Assembly: GCA_018389105.1 (NCBI GenBank)
Contig: JACATO010000925.1
Span: forward strand, 558,001 to 622,000
Reading direction: 5' to 3'
Source of the DNA: Nautilus pompilius
Taxonomy: Eukaryota > Mollusca > Cephalopoda > Nautilida > Nautilidae
DNA: 64,000 nt
This document shows, piece by piece, positions 30,591-42,800 of this stretch (the stretch's first letter is position 1; the number at the start of each line of letters is the position of its first letter). A program made the position numbers and the translations under genes. A model generated the notes under the pieces. It ran no database searches, was not told where the DNA came from, and saw only the letters and a list, made by a program, of their open reading frames with translations.

Positions 30591-32045
30591 GCTATCACTC
30601 CAGTGCTCTGGCCTTAGCCTTAGAAAGAAGACACAGGTGAAGGGTTAATGGGAGCTTCATCTTCAGGGTGCCAGAAGGGATTAGAGAAGGAACTTCTAAT
30701 TATGCTCTGCCCCAATCTTTTGGCTATGTGGCATTAATAAAGAGACCTATAAGAAAGTCGTTATCCTAATCATTAACATTGCCAAGGGGAACAACCCAAA
30801 TTATGAAGATCACAGCCAAAAATTTGTTTTCTCAGTCTTTCAAATGTTATGTTTTCTTAGCATTTTTGTAGTGATTTATTGTTGTTTTTTTCTTTGAATT
30901 GCTGCTTGCTTATTTTTGTGTGTGTGTGTATTGGCACTCAGACTGTTTTTGAGGGTGGGTATCATAGGTTCCTGGCTTAAAGATGCTCTTGAATGTTACC
31001 AGATGACCTGAACTGGATTAAAGAAATTGAAACAAGTACATGTATCATTGCAGTCAAAGATGTCATAATCTCCTCCTCGTTCCCTTTCCTTCATTGATTG
31101 ATTTTTAAAAAAGGAAAAAAAAAAAAAAAGCTTTTACTAAAATGGCTCTAGAAAGACGGAGCAGCAGATTTTCTAGCCACTTGTAAGTAAATAGCTGACA
31201 ACAACAGAGAGATTGATCTTTGTAAAATTGACATTCTGATATAACAACACATGGAACAAAGACTTAATGGAAACCTGCCAAATAATTAGGATGCAAAATT
31301 CTCTCAGGAATTTGAATATCAATCCGATTCTCTCTGTAACTTCTCCATATCTGTATTTCACACAGAGGACAGGTGAGATGTATTAACACTTTTGAGCTGC
31401 AGTGTATACGGAGATGAAGCTTTATCTACCAGAAATCCTTTAAACTGCTTGTTGAAACTTATTGTGATAGAATGCGACTGTACAGGAATCTCCCTTTAGG
31501 AGGAGGTCTACTGAACCATTTTGTAATGCTAAACAGAAATTAACCAGCTTAATATTTAATGAATCTCTTTCACCTTAGTCAGCTGAATCACTAGGCAAAC
31601 CTAATGTGAGTTAAGTGAAACAAACAGACAAAAATTCTTATTCTCCGGAAACTATCATAGGTACAAATTCAGCTTTAGCATGCATCAAGAAAACCTAAAA
31701 AGAGGAGGAAACACATACACAGATATCACCAACTTTAAAGTAACTAAGATTACCAATCAATGAATTGTCTCAATTGTTATCTCCAGGTTAAAAGTCAATG
31801 GCAGACTAGAAACACATTTTACATCATCTTTGTGGTTTAATTTTGTTTGTGGTGAAACTGGAGTTGCTTGCACTATATATATATTTTACTTCTGCCACCT
31901 TTGTCTCACGAGACATTCACCAGAGGAAAGCTGATGGTCTCAATTTACTAAAACAAGAGGATGATAACAGGGCATTATGGTTAGTGACATGCTTACCAAA
32001 AAGACCCTCTCCTATAAAAATCTCTTCTAGTGAAAGAGAGTGAAA
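30591..32045. other. Non-coding stretch
   Basis: No gene or recognisable repeat family is seen, apart from a short GT run near 30918-30930 and a poly-A run near 31115-31129. Small open frames at 31173-31361 (minus) and 31843-32043 (plus) resemble nothing known. Confidence 0.55.
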
Positions 32046-32165
32046 AGTTAACATGCCAGGGTGTGCCAAAACCAAGCTGGTCCTGATCAGGATTTGAACT
32101 TGGGCCCCAGGGTTAGTGGCCTTCTAGTCCACCATTGGACCACCCCACTGCCCATGCGCCATTTT
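32046..32165 (-). repeat. tRNA-derived SINE-like segment with RNA polymerase III A and B boxes
   Basis: On the minus strand an exact A-box match, tggtccaatgg (32142-32132), is followed about 30 bp later by an exact B-box core, gttcaaatcc (32099-32090). The four-base D stem, gtcc/ggac, pairs perfectly around the A box. The anticodon stem, the T stem and the acceptor stem do not pair, so this is not an intact tRNA gene. It is either the tRNA-like head of a SINE, whose body would extend leftward below about 32090, or an old tRNA pseudogene. I see no poly-A tail or target duplication that fixes its ends, and no second copy in the window. Confidence 0.55.
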
Positions 32166-35100
32166 AGCCATATGAAATTTTGCGTAGAACATTCCTAAAA
32201 GAGAAAAGATTTCATTTGTGTGAATGAGTACCGGTTGTTGTTGGTTATTTTTATGTACACCCTCCCATCTTAAACAGTTCATTATGCTTGTTTTCTTGTT
32301 AGGTTTTGTCTTTCACACACATAAGCCATTGTCATGGTGTGATGAGAACTCTCCGTGTTCACCATTGTTTTAAACAAAACTCTGCATGGACCTCCTTGTT
32401 TCTGTATGTGTCTTGTTTAGTTCAGCATGGTGTGGGATCGAAACCTTAATGCTTCTGCACCCTGCATCTGGAAGTAGTGAAGCTTCCTTAATTTTAACCC
32501 TCCAAAAAATCAAGCTACTGCTTTATAAATCAGCCTCATTTTCCAACCAAGAAAGGAGATTGTGAAAACAATGAAGAAAAAGCAGTGTCAGCAAACTATC
32601 AGTTTGTTTTTTGTTTTTTGGCTTGATATTTACTGCTATTTGTGTGATCACCTGTGTAATAGACCTCACCTACAGACCATACATGTTCAGTTGGCTGATC
32701 ATTCTTGATTAAGTCAACACCAGTAGGGTTCTCCAGGTGTTAGCACAAGGTGCTCTCTCGAATGCAAGAGGGTGATGCAGATCTAAAGTTTTTTGGACCA
32801 AAGGATAGAGAAATTTCCTTGAAAGTGGGTATTCAGCAAATCAATCGACTAAACTGTAAAGAAGAGATAAATTGTCTGAATGGGAACTGGAACCCTGGGT
32901 GAAAATCCCTGCCATGAAGAACCACGAGATCATTCATCTTTACATGTACACAGGCTATGATGTTTGCTTCCTTCATTTGTTAACCACCAGTGTAGTTGGC
33001 AGATGGATCTGCAAAGAGGGAAAGGAAGATTTGGTTGCAGAAAATAATAATTATTAAAAAAAAAAGATTTTTGCTGCTGGCAAATTTATCCATTCTTTAC
33101 TGACCTAGTACTACAAGGGTTAACATGAGATGAACCATTGCCTCATGTCACCTTTTACACTAAACAAGTATAGTTGGTTTTATTAGTTTGTGAATACTTT
33201 ACAATCGCTTTTATCTGTTCTGATAAATAAGGGTAAAGAAATTGGGTTCATTAAGCAATCTTCTTTTGGTTAATAGGTGAATCTGCATAGGACTCCATTT
33301 AAATGGACTCGCTCTTTTGACAAGACATCAGACCACTGTTAATGGGGCCATGATTTTGTGGCTGTTTGGCTGAACAGTTTGTTGCAGCATTTATATTTCA
33401 AAAGAAAAGAATTCCAACTTGAATTTTTCATGGTGATTAATTATTGGTTAGTGTACATAACATTGGAATGTTTTAATTATCATACTTTTACTGAGCTTTC
33501 AATTGTCATGTTTCTCACATCTGTAACAATCTTAGAAATGAAAATGAGTGTTGATGTTTAAGATCGATCATTATTTGTAATTTTCTCAAAAATGTCAGGG
33601 TTGAGTTGGCTGTTTGGTTGGGGAAACTATATGTACTCTAAAACATAATGGGCATTTTTGTGTGTAAAAAAAATTAAGATGAAGTTCAGATTATACAATG
33701 AATATAAGTAAACATTTCTTTTTCAATGCCACTATGTGATATGCTTGTTTCATATTATCATTCCTGTTTAGCACCACATCTTTTCATATCAGTTCAAGCC
33801 ATCCCTTACTTCCTGTATATCAGATACCTCACCATATCAGTCTCTTTCTGTTCGCCCGTCCCTTTTCACTACCGCTATATCACCATATTAGCCATGTCAT
33901 ATCGCCAATTATAATATGTCCATGCCAGCTCAGCTGTTCTTTTTTGCACCGCGCCACCATATTGGCGCCTATAAGCTCACACCAGTCTGTGTATAATCTC
34001 TCGTGCTGCTGTTTAAGCCCACATTGTCTCACGTCTTCTGTGTATTACCTACACTGACAAATGAGAAAAGGAAAGAAAGTAGACATTTGATGAAAACTTG
34101 AGAAAATCTGATGGTATGCTAATGACATCTTACCTAAGCTATCAGGAATGGAAGGCAATGATTTGATACAGTTGCTTTATTTATAGCATCCATCTTTGAA
34201 TGTTTATTTTTTGGAATTTGTAGGGTATAAGTTAAAGCAAATGGAGTAAAAATGGCGCATATAGATTGTCTATGAAATTATCAAGGATAAAGGTCTATTC
34301 TAATTTCTCTGTGGTAAATTGATAACATTTCTTGTCTGCACCGAATGTTGGAATTAGATCTGTGGCTGACGATTTGCCGTTAACCTCTATTATTGAAGCC
34401 TGGTTTTGTCAGTTGCTGTCAGAAATGCCTTGCTCTCAATTTAATCGAGACAATTCAACTGAGGCACTAGCATCATCGGCAGCAACAAAGCCAGCTATCC
34501 CTGGTCATGTTCTTTGGCACCATGTATATATTATAAATTAATAAGTTCCAATCCTGTTGGAGTTGAGATCGGGGTCTTTCTCTCAAAACACCATTATCCA
34601 GGTGGGCAGCATTCATTGGTTGCTGATGATGTATAAAAAAACTTTTTAATGGTTTATGGGAATGGGCTTGGAAATTACATTTTATATGAATAATCAATAA
34701 TATAGGTATCTTTTTTTTAACGACTGTTACCTGCTTTAAAGGGAACCTTGTCACCTATTTCTCTTCTGCTGTTCAAATTTCAATACATGAGAGTACAGGC
34801 TATTTATTTGTTTTGCTTCAAATTAAAAACTACTTCCATTAGAGCTACAAAATGTTTAAAATCTGTGTCACCTTAAAAATATGACATTACATTAAAATTA
34901 ATTGCCCTTTAAATTATTCTTTACACACACACACACACTAAAACATTGAAGTGAAAGCTAGCTGAAATATTATACCCACGTTGCTATTTGACCGTGTTTC
35001 ATTTAAATATCTATGAAATAAAAACTACCCAAGATTATGAGAATTCAGAGAAATGCTTTGACTAAGAGTGAAATTATATTTAGAGTTTATGATGATTTAG

Positions 35101-35196
35101 TGTAACTAGGCTATGATTACTGCAGCATTTGAGTGCAAGAATAATTTGTATAATTTCTGCTTATTCGTTTATGTATTTCTTTTATTTCAAAGCAAG
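32166..35196. other. Non-coding stretch
   Basis: No gene can be supported. A 69-codon open frame at 34332-34541 (plus) is compositionally less biased than its surroundings but matches no family I know and lacks clear splice sites. An AC repeat lies near 34924-34940. The segment near 33760-33990 repeats short ccatat and atatcacc motifs but has no fixed period. Confidence 0.55.
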
Positions 35197-36482
35197 CGAC
35201 ACTGCTTCACTATTTTATACTACACCAGTGATGTCTGTCGACACTGCTTCATTATTTTACTACACCCAGTGATGTCTGTCGACACTGCTTTATTTTTTAC
35301 TACCTACACCGTGATGTCTGTCGACACTGCTTCATTATTTTACTACACCGGTGATGTCTGTCGACACTGCTTCATTATTTTACTACACCGTGATGTCTGT
35401 CGACACTGCTTCACTATTTTAACTACACCGGTGATGTCTGTCGACACTGCTTCACTATTTTACTACACCGGTGATGTCTGTCGACACTGCTTCATTATTT
35501 TACTACACCGGTGATGTCTGTCGACACTGCTTCACTATTTTACTACACCGGTGATGTCTGTCGACACTGCTTCATTATTTTACTACACCGGTGATGTCTG
35601 TCGACACTGCTTCATTATTTTACTACACCGGTGATGTCTGTCGACACTGCTTCATTATTTTACTACACCGGTGATGTCTGTCGACACTGCTTCATTATTT
35701 TACTACACCGGTGATGTCTGTCGACACTGCTTCATTATTTTACTACACCAGTGATGTCTGTTAACACTGTTTCATTATTTTACTACATCAGGGACATCTG
35801 TCGACACTGCCTCATTACCTTACTACATCAGGGACATCTGTCGACACTGCCTCATTATCTTACTACACCAGTGATGTCTGTTGACACTGCCTCATTACCT
35901 TACTACACCAGTGATGTCTGTTAACACTGTTTCATTATTTTACTACATCAGGGACATCTGTCGACACTGCCTCATTACCTTACTACATCAGGGACATCTG
36001 TCGACACTGCTTCATTATTTTACTACACCGGTGATGTCTGTCAACACTGTTTCATTATTTTACTACACCGGTGATGTCTGTCGACACTGCTTCATTATTT
36101 TACTACACCGGTGATGTCTGTCGACACTGCTTCACTATTTTACTACACCGGTGATGTCTGTCGACACTGCTTCATTATTTTACTACACCGGTGATGTCTG
36201 TCGACACTGCTTCATTATTTTACTACACCGGTGATGTCTGTCGACACTGCTTCATTATTTTACTACACCAGTGATGTCTGTCGACACTGCTTCACTATTT
36301 TACTACACCGGTGATGTCTGTTAACACTGTTTCATTATTTTACTACATCAGGGACATCTGTCGACACTGCCTCATTACCTTACTACATCAGGGACATCTG
36401 TCGACACTGCCTCATTATCTTACTACACCAGTGATGTCTGTTGACACTGCCTCATTACCTTACTACATCAGGGATGTCTGTT
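35197..36482. repeat. 40-bp minisatellite, 32 copies
   Basis: The core cactgcttcattattttact recurs 32 times. The last 26 copies (35445 to 36445) are spaced at exactly 40 bp. The first six vary, with spacings of 43, 41, 42, 40, 39 and 41 bp. The common unit contains two 8-bp palindromes, CACCGGTG and TGTCGACA, separated by a few bases. Since 40 is not a multiple of three, and the irregular early copies shift phase, the open frames seen here (35113-35514, 35881-36114, 36311-36583) are by-products of repetition, not genes. Variant copies (with gggacatctg, ttaacactgt, ctcattacct) cluster between about 35740-36010 and 36310-36480. The flanks are ordinary AT-rich sequence. Confidence 0.98.
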
Positions 36483-37959
36483 TGCATGGATCCTGTAAAT
36501 ATCAAAACAGGCTGCAGTTCTTTTTTTTTTTTACAGTCTCATTGAGGTTGAACACTTATTCAGTATTTTGTTTAAAACATTGATTCACTAATCTGCTCCA
36601 TTACTGCTTATGTTCATGAACACTTAGCACTGACTGAACGTATACTAAAATATGTCAATAAAGAATAAATGCTTTATAGTTATGATTACTCTTTCTTATG
36701 CATGGATATTTTTATTTTCATTCATACTCAATAAAATTTTTCATTTTAAATGCAGATGACTTAATGAAAACCATTATGTATAATATCACGCACTAGTGTA
36801 TGGTAAAACTGTTGACTGATGTATCCTCAGGTGTATACTGCTGTAATTTTGTTCTCAGTCCTGCTGAAGTTGTTCCTTAAGCCTTTATTGTACAAATGGT
36901 CTTCTTTGCAAGAGTATTCGTATCTTTTATTGACAATTCATGGATTTAACATTATGAATGCTTATTTCAATGTACACTTTCTTGTGTTTAACCATCAAAA
37001 CTCTAATTTCCCCCATAGATTTTTTTGTAGTTTGATTGCTTAAATGTTCCTTTAGCTTTGAGTAAATATGTGAGAAATGAAAATGCCAGCATTTCCTGTG
37101 GATGGTTTCCTCAATGAGAACAATAAATAAAAATGGTGCATTTAGCATGCATGTTGCTGCTGTTGAGTAAGTATGTGTGTATGCTCAGCCTGTGACTAGT
37201 TTAATCTAATATATAGATGGATCCTCTGACAGATGATTTACCTCCATTAATGATCGGTATTCTGTTTATCTAACTTATATTTCTGTTTGTTAGATTACAG
37301 TTCTAATCGAAATTGTTTTCCAAAGTAACCCTGATTCGGTAAAATCAAATTAATTTAGTTTGCTCTTTTTACAACTGAATTGAAACTTGTTTTTATAAAC
37401 TGAAAAGAAAACAAAAAAAGAGAGAGAGAGACAAGATAATAGTAGTGGTTGTGCAGATTAATAAGCTCCAATTTCATATACATGCTCTTCATGCTGTTAC
37501 TATTTTATTTAATTTTCTTATAGTTATTTTTTAATTGGCAAGGAGCCAGAGAAATTTTCTTAAATACAAGTTGTTAATACTATTAATGTATAAATTGAAC
37601 ACAAGTAAAATTTTGTAAAATCCTTCAGCAATCAAAAGTTAATGACCCTGAGAATTATATTTACTTATTGTTTTGACTTTAGTATCAAGATTTAAATTTG
37701 ATATTCCATGAGGTATCAGAAAAGCCGAAACTTTTAAATTTCTCTCTTTTTCTTTTTCTTGCATGATTGATAATTGAGTTATATATTTATTTTATCTTTA
37801 TAAATTCCTATGCATGGCGCCATTCCTGAGTTAGGCAGACATGTTTTATTTACAATATTGAAAATGATATGGAAACACACAGGATATGCATAAATAATGA
37901 GCAATTGCAACTGAGACATGTATATAAGATACGCACGGTGCATTATTATTAGAGAAAAT
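36483..37959. other. Non-coding stretch
   Basis: AT-rich sequence with a poly-T run near 36521 and a short AG repeat near 37417-37430. Open frames at 36819-37043 (plus) and 36927-37148 (minus) overlap on opposite strands and have no family resemblance. Confidence 0.55.
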
Positions 37960-38260
37960 AAACAAAAACAAAATTCGTTGTGCATTGATATTTGATGTGA
38001 ATACTTTGTTTTATATAAAACATGCCACCTTGTTTCCATGCTCCCGTACAGGTTTTCAGTGTACGACTGTGGAATGAGCACTTTCTGCAATTCATCCAAG
38101 GTGTTTGGTTGCTGTTGGAGTCTCTCAGTAGCCATATAATCCCATTTAATCTCAGTGATGTTCATATTAATAACTTTGTACAGGTCAAGGCATCTTTGTG
38201 AGAGTTAGTTTTAACCACATTGGCTGTATGTCTGGGGGTCGTTGCCTTGTTGGAAAATGA
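37960..38260 (-). pseudogene. Decayed Tc1-like transposase, C-terminal half
   Basis: On the minus strand, at 38255 down to about 38208, the sequence reads FQQGNDP followed, after a one-base shift, by HTANVVK. In Tc1 transposases this block is FQQDNDPKHTAxxVK, so the second catalytic Asp has become Gly. Downstream (38165 to 37965, inside a 128-codon frame) come EIKWDYMATERLQQQPNTLD and IPQSYTENLYGSMETR, matching the family's final helix region (xxLWDxLxRRLxxxPxxxxxELxxxL and IPxxxxxxLxxSMxxR). The N-terminal DNA-binding part is not recognisable. It is distinct in sequence from the Tc1 remnant at 10.1-10.6 kb. Confidence 0.75.
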
Positions 38261-39492
38261 ATTTTAAAACAGTGAAATATCTTCCTAAAGGAATGGCATG
38301 ATGGATGAGAACTTGCCTTCACTAGCTAAGACTTTGATTTTTATATTCTTGTTATGTGAAATTTCGTTTCCAGGAGCCACTACATATACTTTTATAGTCT
38401 TTATGCAGGTGTGGCATTCTGACTGCTTGCATGACAACTAATCACGGTGAACTATATCAACACATGATTGTAGTATGGAGCAATTCATTTTTTTCACAAA
38501 GGGGCAGCATTTTACACTCAGCCTTTTCTCTGTTTCCATAACTTTATTCCAATTTTACATGTCTGACATTTTGTAGTTTCCTTAAATGTTGGCATGGGGG
38601 GGTTTATCACCTTCAGGGGCTATGTATTAAATGTCATTCAAATTTACAGACCTCTCAGTAGTGGAGGGGGTGGGGTGGTGGCAAACAACAGGAGAGTCGT
38701 GAGCAGGTAAAGGTTATGAGGAAGTGTGTGCGTGTGTTTGTAAAAGGAGACATTCGTTCTACAGACTACAGTAACTTTTGTCCAGCTTGAAGTGGAGAGA
38801 GGGATTTTGAATATTAACTGAACTGAAACTACACAAAATGGTGCCCAAGTCTTTTCTGTCTCAGGGGGTTTGAATAGATCTTTACTCTGAATAGCAGTCA
38901 AGGGACATACTTAGAAGACCAGCACTGGTCATCTGCTCTACCATCTGAGAGTTTACGCCCGTTAGAGTAGGGCATTTATCACGGCAAAACAAAACTCTGA
39001 TTTGTGTTAAAAAAGAAGATGAAGCAGACCGATCTACTTTAATTCATGACAAGGAAGCAGAAGTCGCCACCATCCTGGTCCATAAAGGCTCCTGGGAAAC
39101 TGTCACTATGAACACATGTTCCTGACAATTTATTTAATTCATGTACAGTTTCATCAGTGAAAAAAGATTTACAATTCTGTCACTGATATCTGGCCACACT
39201 TTAAGAAACCTAGTGATGCTTGCAGCTATGATGACTGGGAGAATTAACCTAGACTGATCACTGATATGTATAAGCACCATTGATATTGAGGATATGGATA
39301 AAAACTTTTGATAATCTACCAGTTACCCAAACCCACCCTCTACATTTAGTATTTCCCATTACCTTCGTAGTAGTTAATGGCCTGCCTGATGAACTTGCAT
39401 TCTTTTTCTGTCCCCATAATCAAGGTTTATACCCGAGAAGAGCTTTGCAATAGACATTTCTGTTTTTCAATTGTTCATATTTCCATTTTTTT
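38261..39492. other. Non-coding stretch
   Basis: No gene seen. A minus-strand 85-codon frame (38644-38901) has no family resemblance. Part of 38261-38350 may be the unrecognisable upstream continuation of the Tc1 remnant. Confidence 0.5.
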
Positions 39493-39496
39493 TTAA

Positions 39497-39861
39497 CCCT
39501 TGACCTGTTGGTTGCTAAATTTTTAACTATTGATAACATGACAGCATCTACCCAATTAGGCATCTTTACCTTTTGGTAATGTTTACACCTTCATTCCATT
39601 TAACATAGCTACCTGGATGTTACTAACTTTATCAATGCGTATACTTAGTCTGCTGGTTTTCAGAGCCATCAGAAATGTTTTATTGTCACCTTGGCATGAT
39701 TGCATTACCACACTTAACCCACAAACGCTCTGTCTCAGTTATATATCTTTTGTGAGTGCTAACTGAATATCGCACAAAACGTATGTATATAATTTTTAAA
39801 AGCATATTAAACAGTCCCTATGTTTACATTATTAACTTGTAATTTTTTTTAAGGTTAAGGG
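39497..39861. mobile_element. Second TTAA-flanked MITE, piggyBac-like
   Basis: A 365-bp segment sits between TTAA at 39493-39496 and TTAA at 39862-39865. Its left end is cccttgacctg, and the right end read inward is cccttaacctt, a 9 of 11 match. TTAA target sites with CCCTT ends are characteristic of piggyBac-type elements. There is no coding capacity. The ends differ from those of the 4087-4662 element, so the two are probably different families. AT-rich sequence makes chance TTAA pairs plausible. Confidence 0.45.
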
Positions 39862-39865
39862 TTAA

Positions 39866-42800
39866 GATAGCTTGCTGTTCTTTTCTTCAGTGAAAACGAA
39901 GACCTGAGGCTTTTTTTTTTTTGAGAGAGAAATTGGATGCATTTATTTATTGCTCTCTCGTTCATTAACGGTAAAGTTGCTTTGAAGAATTGGGAGACTT
40001 AAATTGAAGGTCCGGTGAATGCTTGCACTTTTAATATTTATTGAAAAAAATAGCTAAATAATTTTACACTGATACATACCATCAGCTCATGAAGTGAGAT
40101 TGTGCAACGATGATGTGCAGGAAGGTCTTTGCATTTTGTTTTTATGTTTTTCCTCTTATCTAGAGAGCCGAGGCATCCACTCCATGCAACTTTTAAAAAA
40201 AGTATCAAAGTTTATATTCCCTTGAAACTAATGAAGCGTTTTAGTTATTAGAAGGAAAAAAATATGCTGTTAACAGAGTAAATTAAGACTTGAAGTTTTG
40301 CCATGGAAGTTGTAGAGATTAGATTGCGTGTTTCTCCTGGAGATTTGCTTAGACATTGCTGATATCCTTGCTTTGATAAGCAACAACATGGTCAGACAAA
40401 TTAGCTACAAATGGCTGGCCGTCTATGGGGTGCATTGTGTTCGAAACACGAGAAATTAATATTTAAGTTCAAGAAGGCAATTGTAATTTGCTTGGCTCTT
40501 GATCACGTGCTTTCGTTACCTATTCTTTTATCCTTATTAATGAAAGAAAAATAATGGCGGTGAATGCTAACCATGATATGCTAACTTTTTGATATTTTTT
40601 GTGTTGTTTAAAAAAAAAATGCTGGCCAGATGAACATTTCTGGTAATGCTGCTTATACAGGGTATTAAATGAACCCTCTCTCCTTCCTGACTAGATTTCC
40701 TGTGTTTGGATTTGTTTAGCCTTTGACCCAAACACAGGAAATTAAATAAATAAAGCATTAAATGGCTCTTCATAATTATGAGTCGGTAAGACATCACGGT
40801 CTGCTACATAATCTAGGTTATCTCAGTTGTGAGTTGATCAGTGGATAGCTGTTTGTTGCAGGGAACATTGAAGTGGGAAAAGATTGTAATTTTGGAAAAT
40901 CCTACAGCTGAATGAATTACTGCTAGTGGCATAGCCAGTCATAGATAAGTTAAGGGGTCAATAGGAACCCACAATGCCCACACAAAGGGGGAATCTGACT
41001 GTAACAGGCCAGTTGTTTTAATTCAGATATTTATTTGAGTTGAGTATACTAGAAGATAGAGGAGAAGTTACCAACATCTTATTTTGTATTTTATTAAATA
41101 AATTAGTATAGTTATGTGTATTAGTATTTACTGCATAAGAATCCTTATGATCTAGTTTATAATGTTTTGCTTTTTTTATATTTATTTATCCTTTCGTTAT
41201 ATAAATGTGAGAACTTTATTTTGAAAGTTTTTCATATCATCATTACAATTTTTTTTTTAACTATTTGAATGTGAACACGAGTGAACTTGGAAGTTAAAAT
41301 CCTCATGTCATAATGTATTTTTTTGTTGTTCATACAAAGGAATTTTAATAGTTAGTCTTCAATAGCAACCGGGGCATGAGAGGGATATCTCAAAGAATGT
41401 TCAAAATACATGGAAGGCAGAGATTTGGCACTGCTGGGATAGTTTTTTAAAAAAAAATCAACAGTTTCATAGGTTGGAATTTTTTGTCTCTTTGGAGGAC
41501 CATGAGAGTAATACTCTTAAAAGATGTTGGACGACAACTACGAGAAGGCAGGCATCAATACAGGTGGCTCTAGCCTCTCCACTAAACATCCTTTGTAATT
41601 TTCTGTAGAGATGACGCCTGTGGAGTAGTAAAGCGATAAACGCATAAGCCTGCTGTATTGTTTTGACTGAAGTATATTATTTAAACAAAGAAATAAGTAA
41701 GCGATAGATGTTGGATCTTCGCATGCCATTGCATTACGTATAACAACAAAATGTCAGTTTGTTTTAAGATTGGGAAAGAGTTAATATTCTAACCAGCATG
41801 CCGAATCTGTTCTTAAAATTACTTGCCAGCACACTGTTAGACTGTTGACAAGGGGGAGACAATGAACAAATAATGTATAACCTCAGAAGAACTATAGTCT
41901 GTAGCAGACAGTATGCACAATTTTCACTCAAGTTGATTTTATCTGTTTTCGGGTATCACTGAAATAAAGTGATGTGGAAAAACAGTTAAACAGAAAGAAA
42001 AAAAAACAGCATCAGGAGAACTAAAACACAGTAATGTTCTTACTATCTGTTGTTAGAGTTTGGTGACTGGTGTGCTTTTGTTTTGATGAATTGAGTTTTT
42101 TTTTCTGTTTTTTTTTATATGAGAGAATTTATTTATTTTATTTTGTCTTGTTTCCTATGAAGTGCGGAAGGAAAGAAATAATATTGTGTCCAGTCTGCTT
42201 GGGGAACACTAGCTTTTGCTCGGCTCTGTTGAGCGTCAGCAAATGTTCAAGGATTTGGGGGTGGGGGCATGGGAAAAGAAAAAAAATTCATCATTATTAG
42301 AGATCGAAGAAGTTGTCTGACACTTGTCTGGTTGCTGGATGTTGCTAGGGAGTGAAAATGATATGTGGTGTTCATCATGTCTAGAGATCCAAGAACTATA
42401 ACTCTTCTGGAATATAAATTACACTTATTCATTGTGTTTGGACAGTGAAGAACTGCAATTCCTGTCTGGTTATATTGAACAGTTATCGAGAAGTAAAAAC
42501 AATAGATTTTACAGGAACAAGACAGATAAAGCCTACAGCTCCTGTGTTTAGGTCTTGATGGATTTAAAAGGGAGGAAAACTACGAAGATAGCAAAACAGC
42601 TGTCCTTCATGGGAGGGAAATAATCAAATGTGGGCGCCTTCTAAAGAATACAGTTCCTCCATTAATTGTTAGCTCATTTTTTTCTTTCTTTCTTTCAAAA
42701 GATGCATATATATATATATTAAAAATGCCCACAGGCAAGCACACACCCAGATTATTACTTGACTTCATGTTCTTAAACAAAATATTGTGCATTACGATAC

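Noticed and set aside
32497-33120. TTAACCCT at 32493 and its inverse near 33117 as a possible further TTAA-flanked element
   Set aside because: The inverted match stops after four bases inside TTAA, which is within chance for this composition.
34332-34541. 69-codon frame with balanced composition, a possible exon
   Set aside because: No similarity to PSMD1 or another family I know, and no clear splice sites at its borders.
35113-36583. Open frames through the minisatellite that look like a repeated HCFIILLH protein
   Set aside because: They exist only because irregular unit lengths change phase; regular 40-bp units give a stop within three units in the frames checked.
41773-41785. gggaaagagttaa, resembling the outer end of the 4087-4662 MITE
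   Set aside because: No convincing partner end was found nearby, so I do not call an element.
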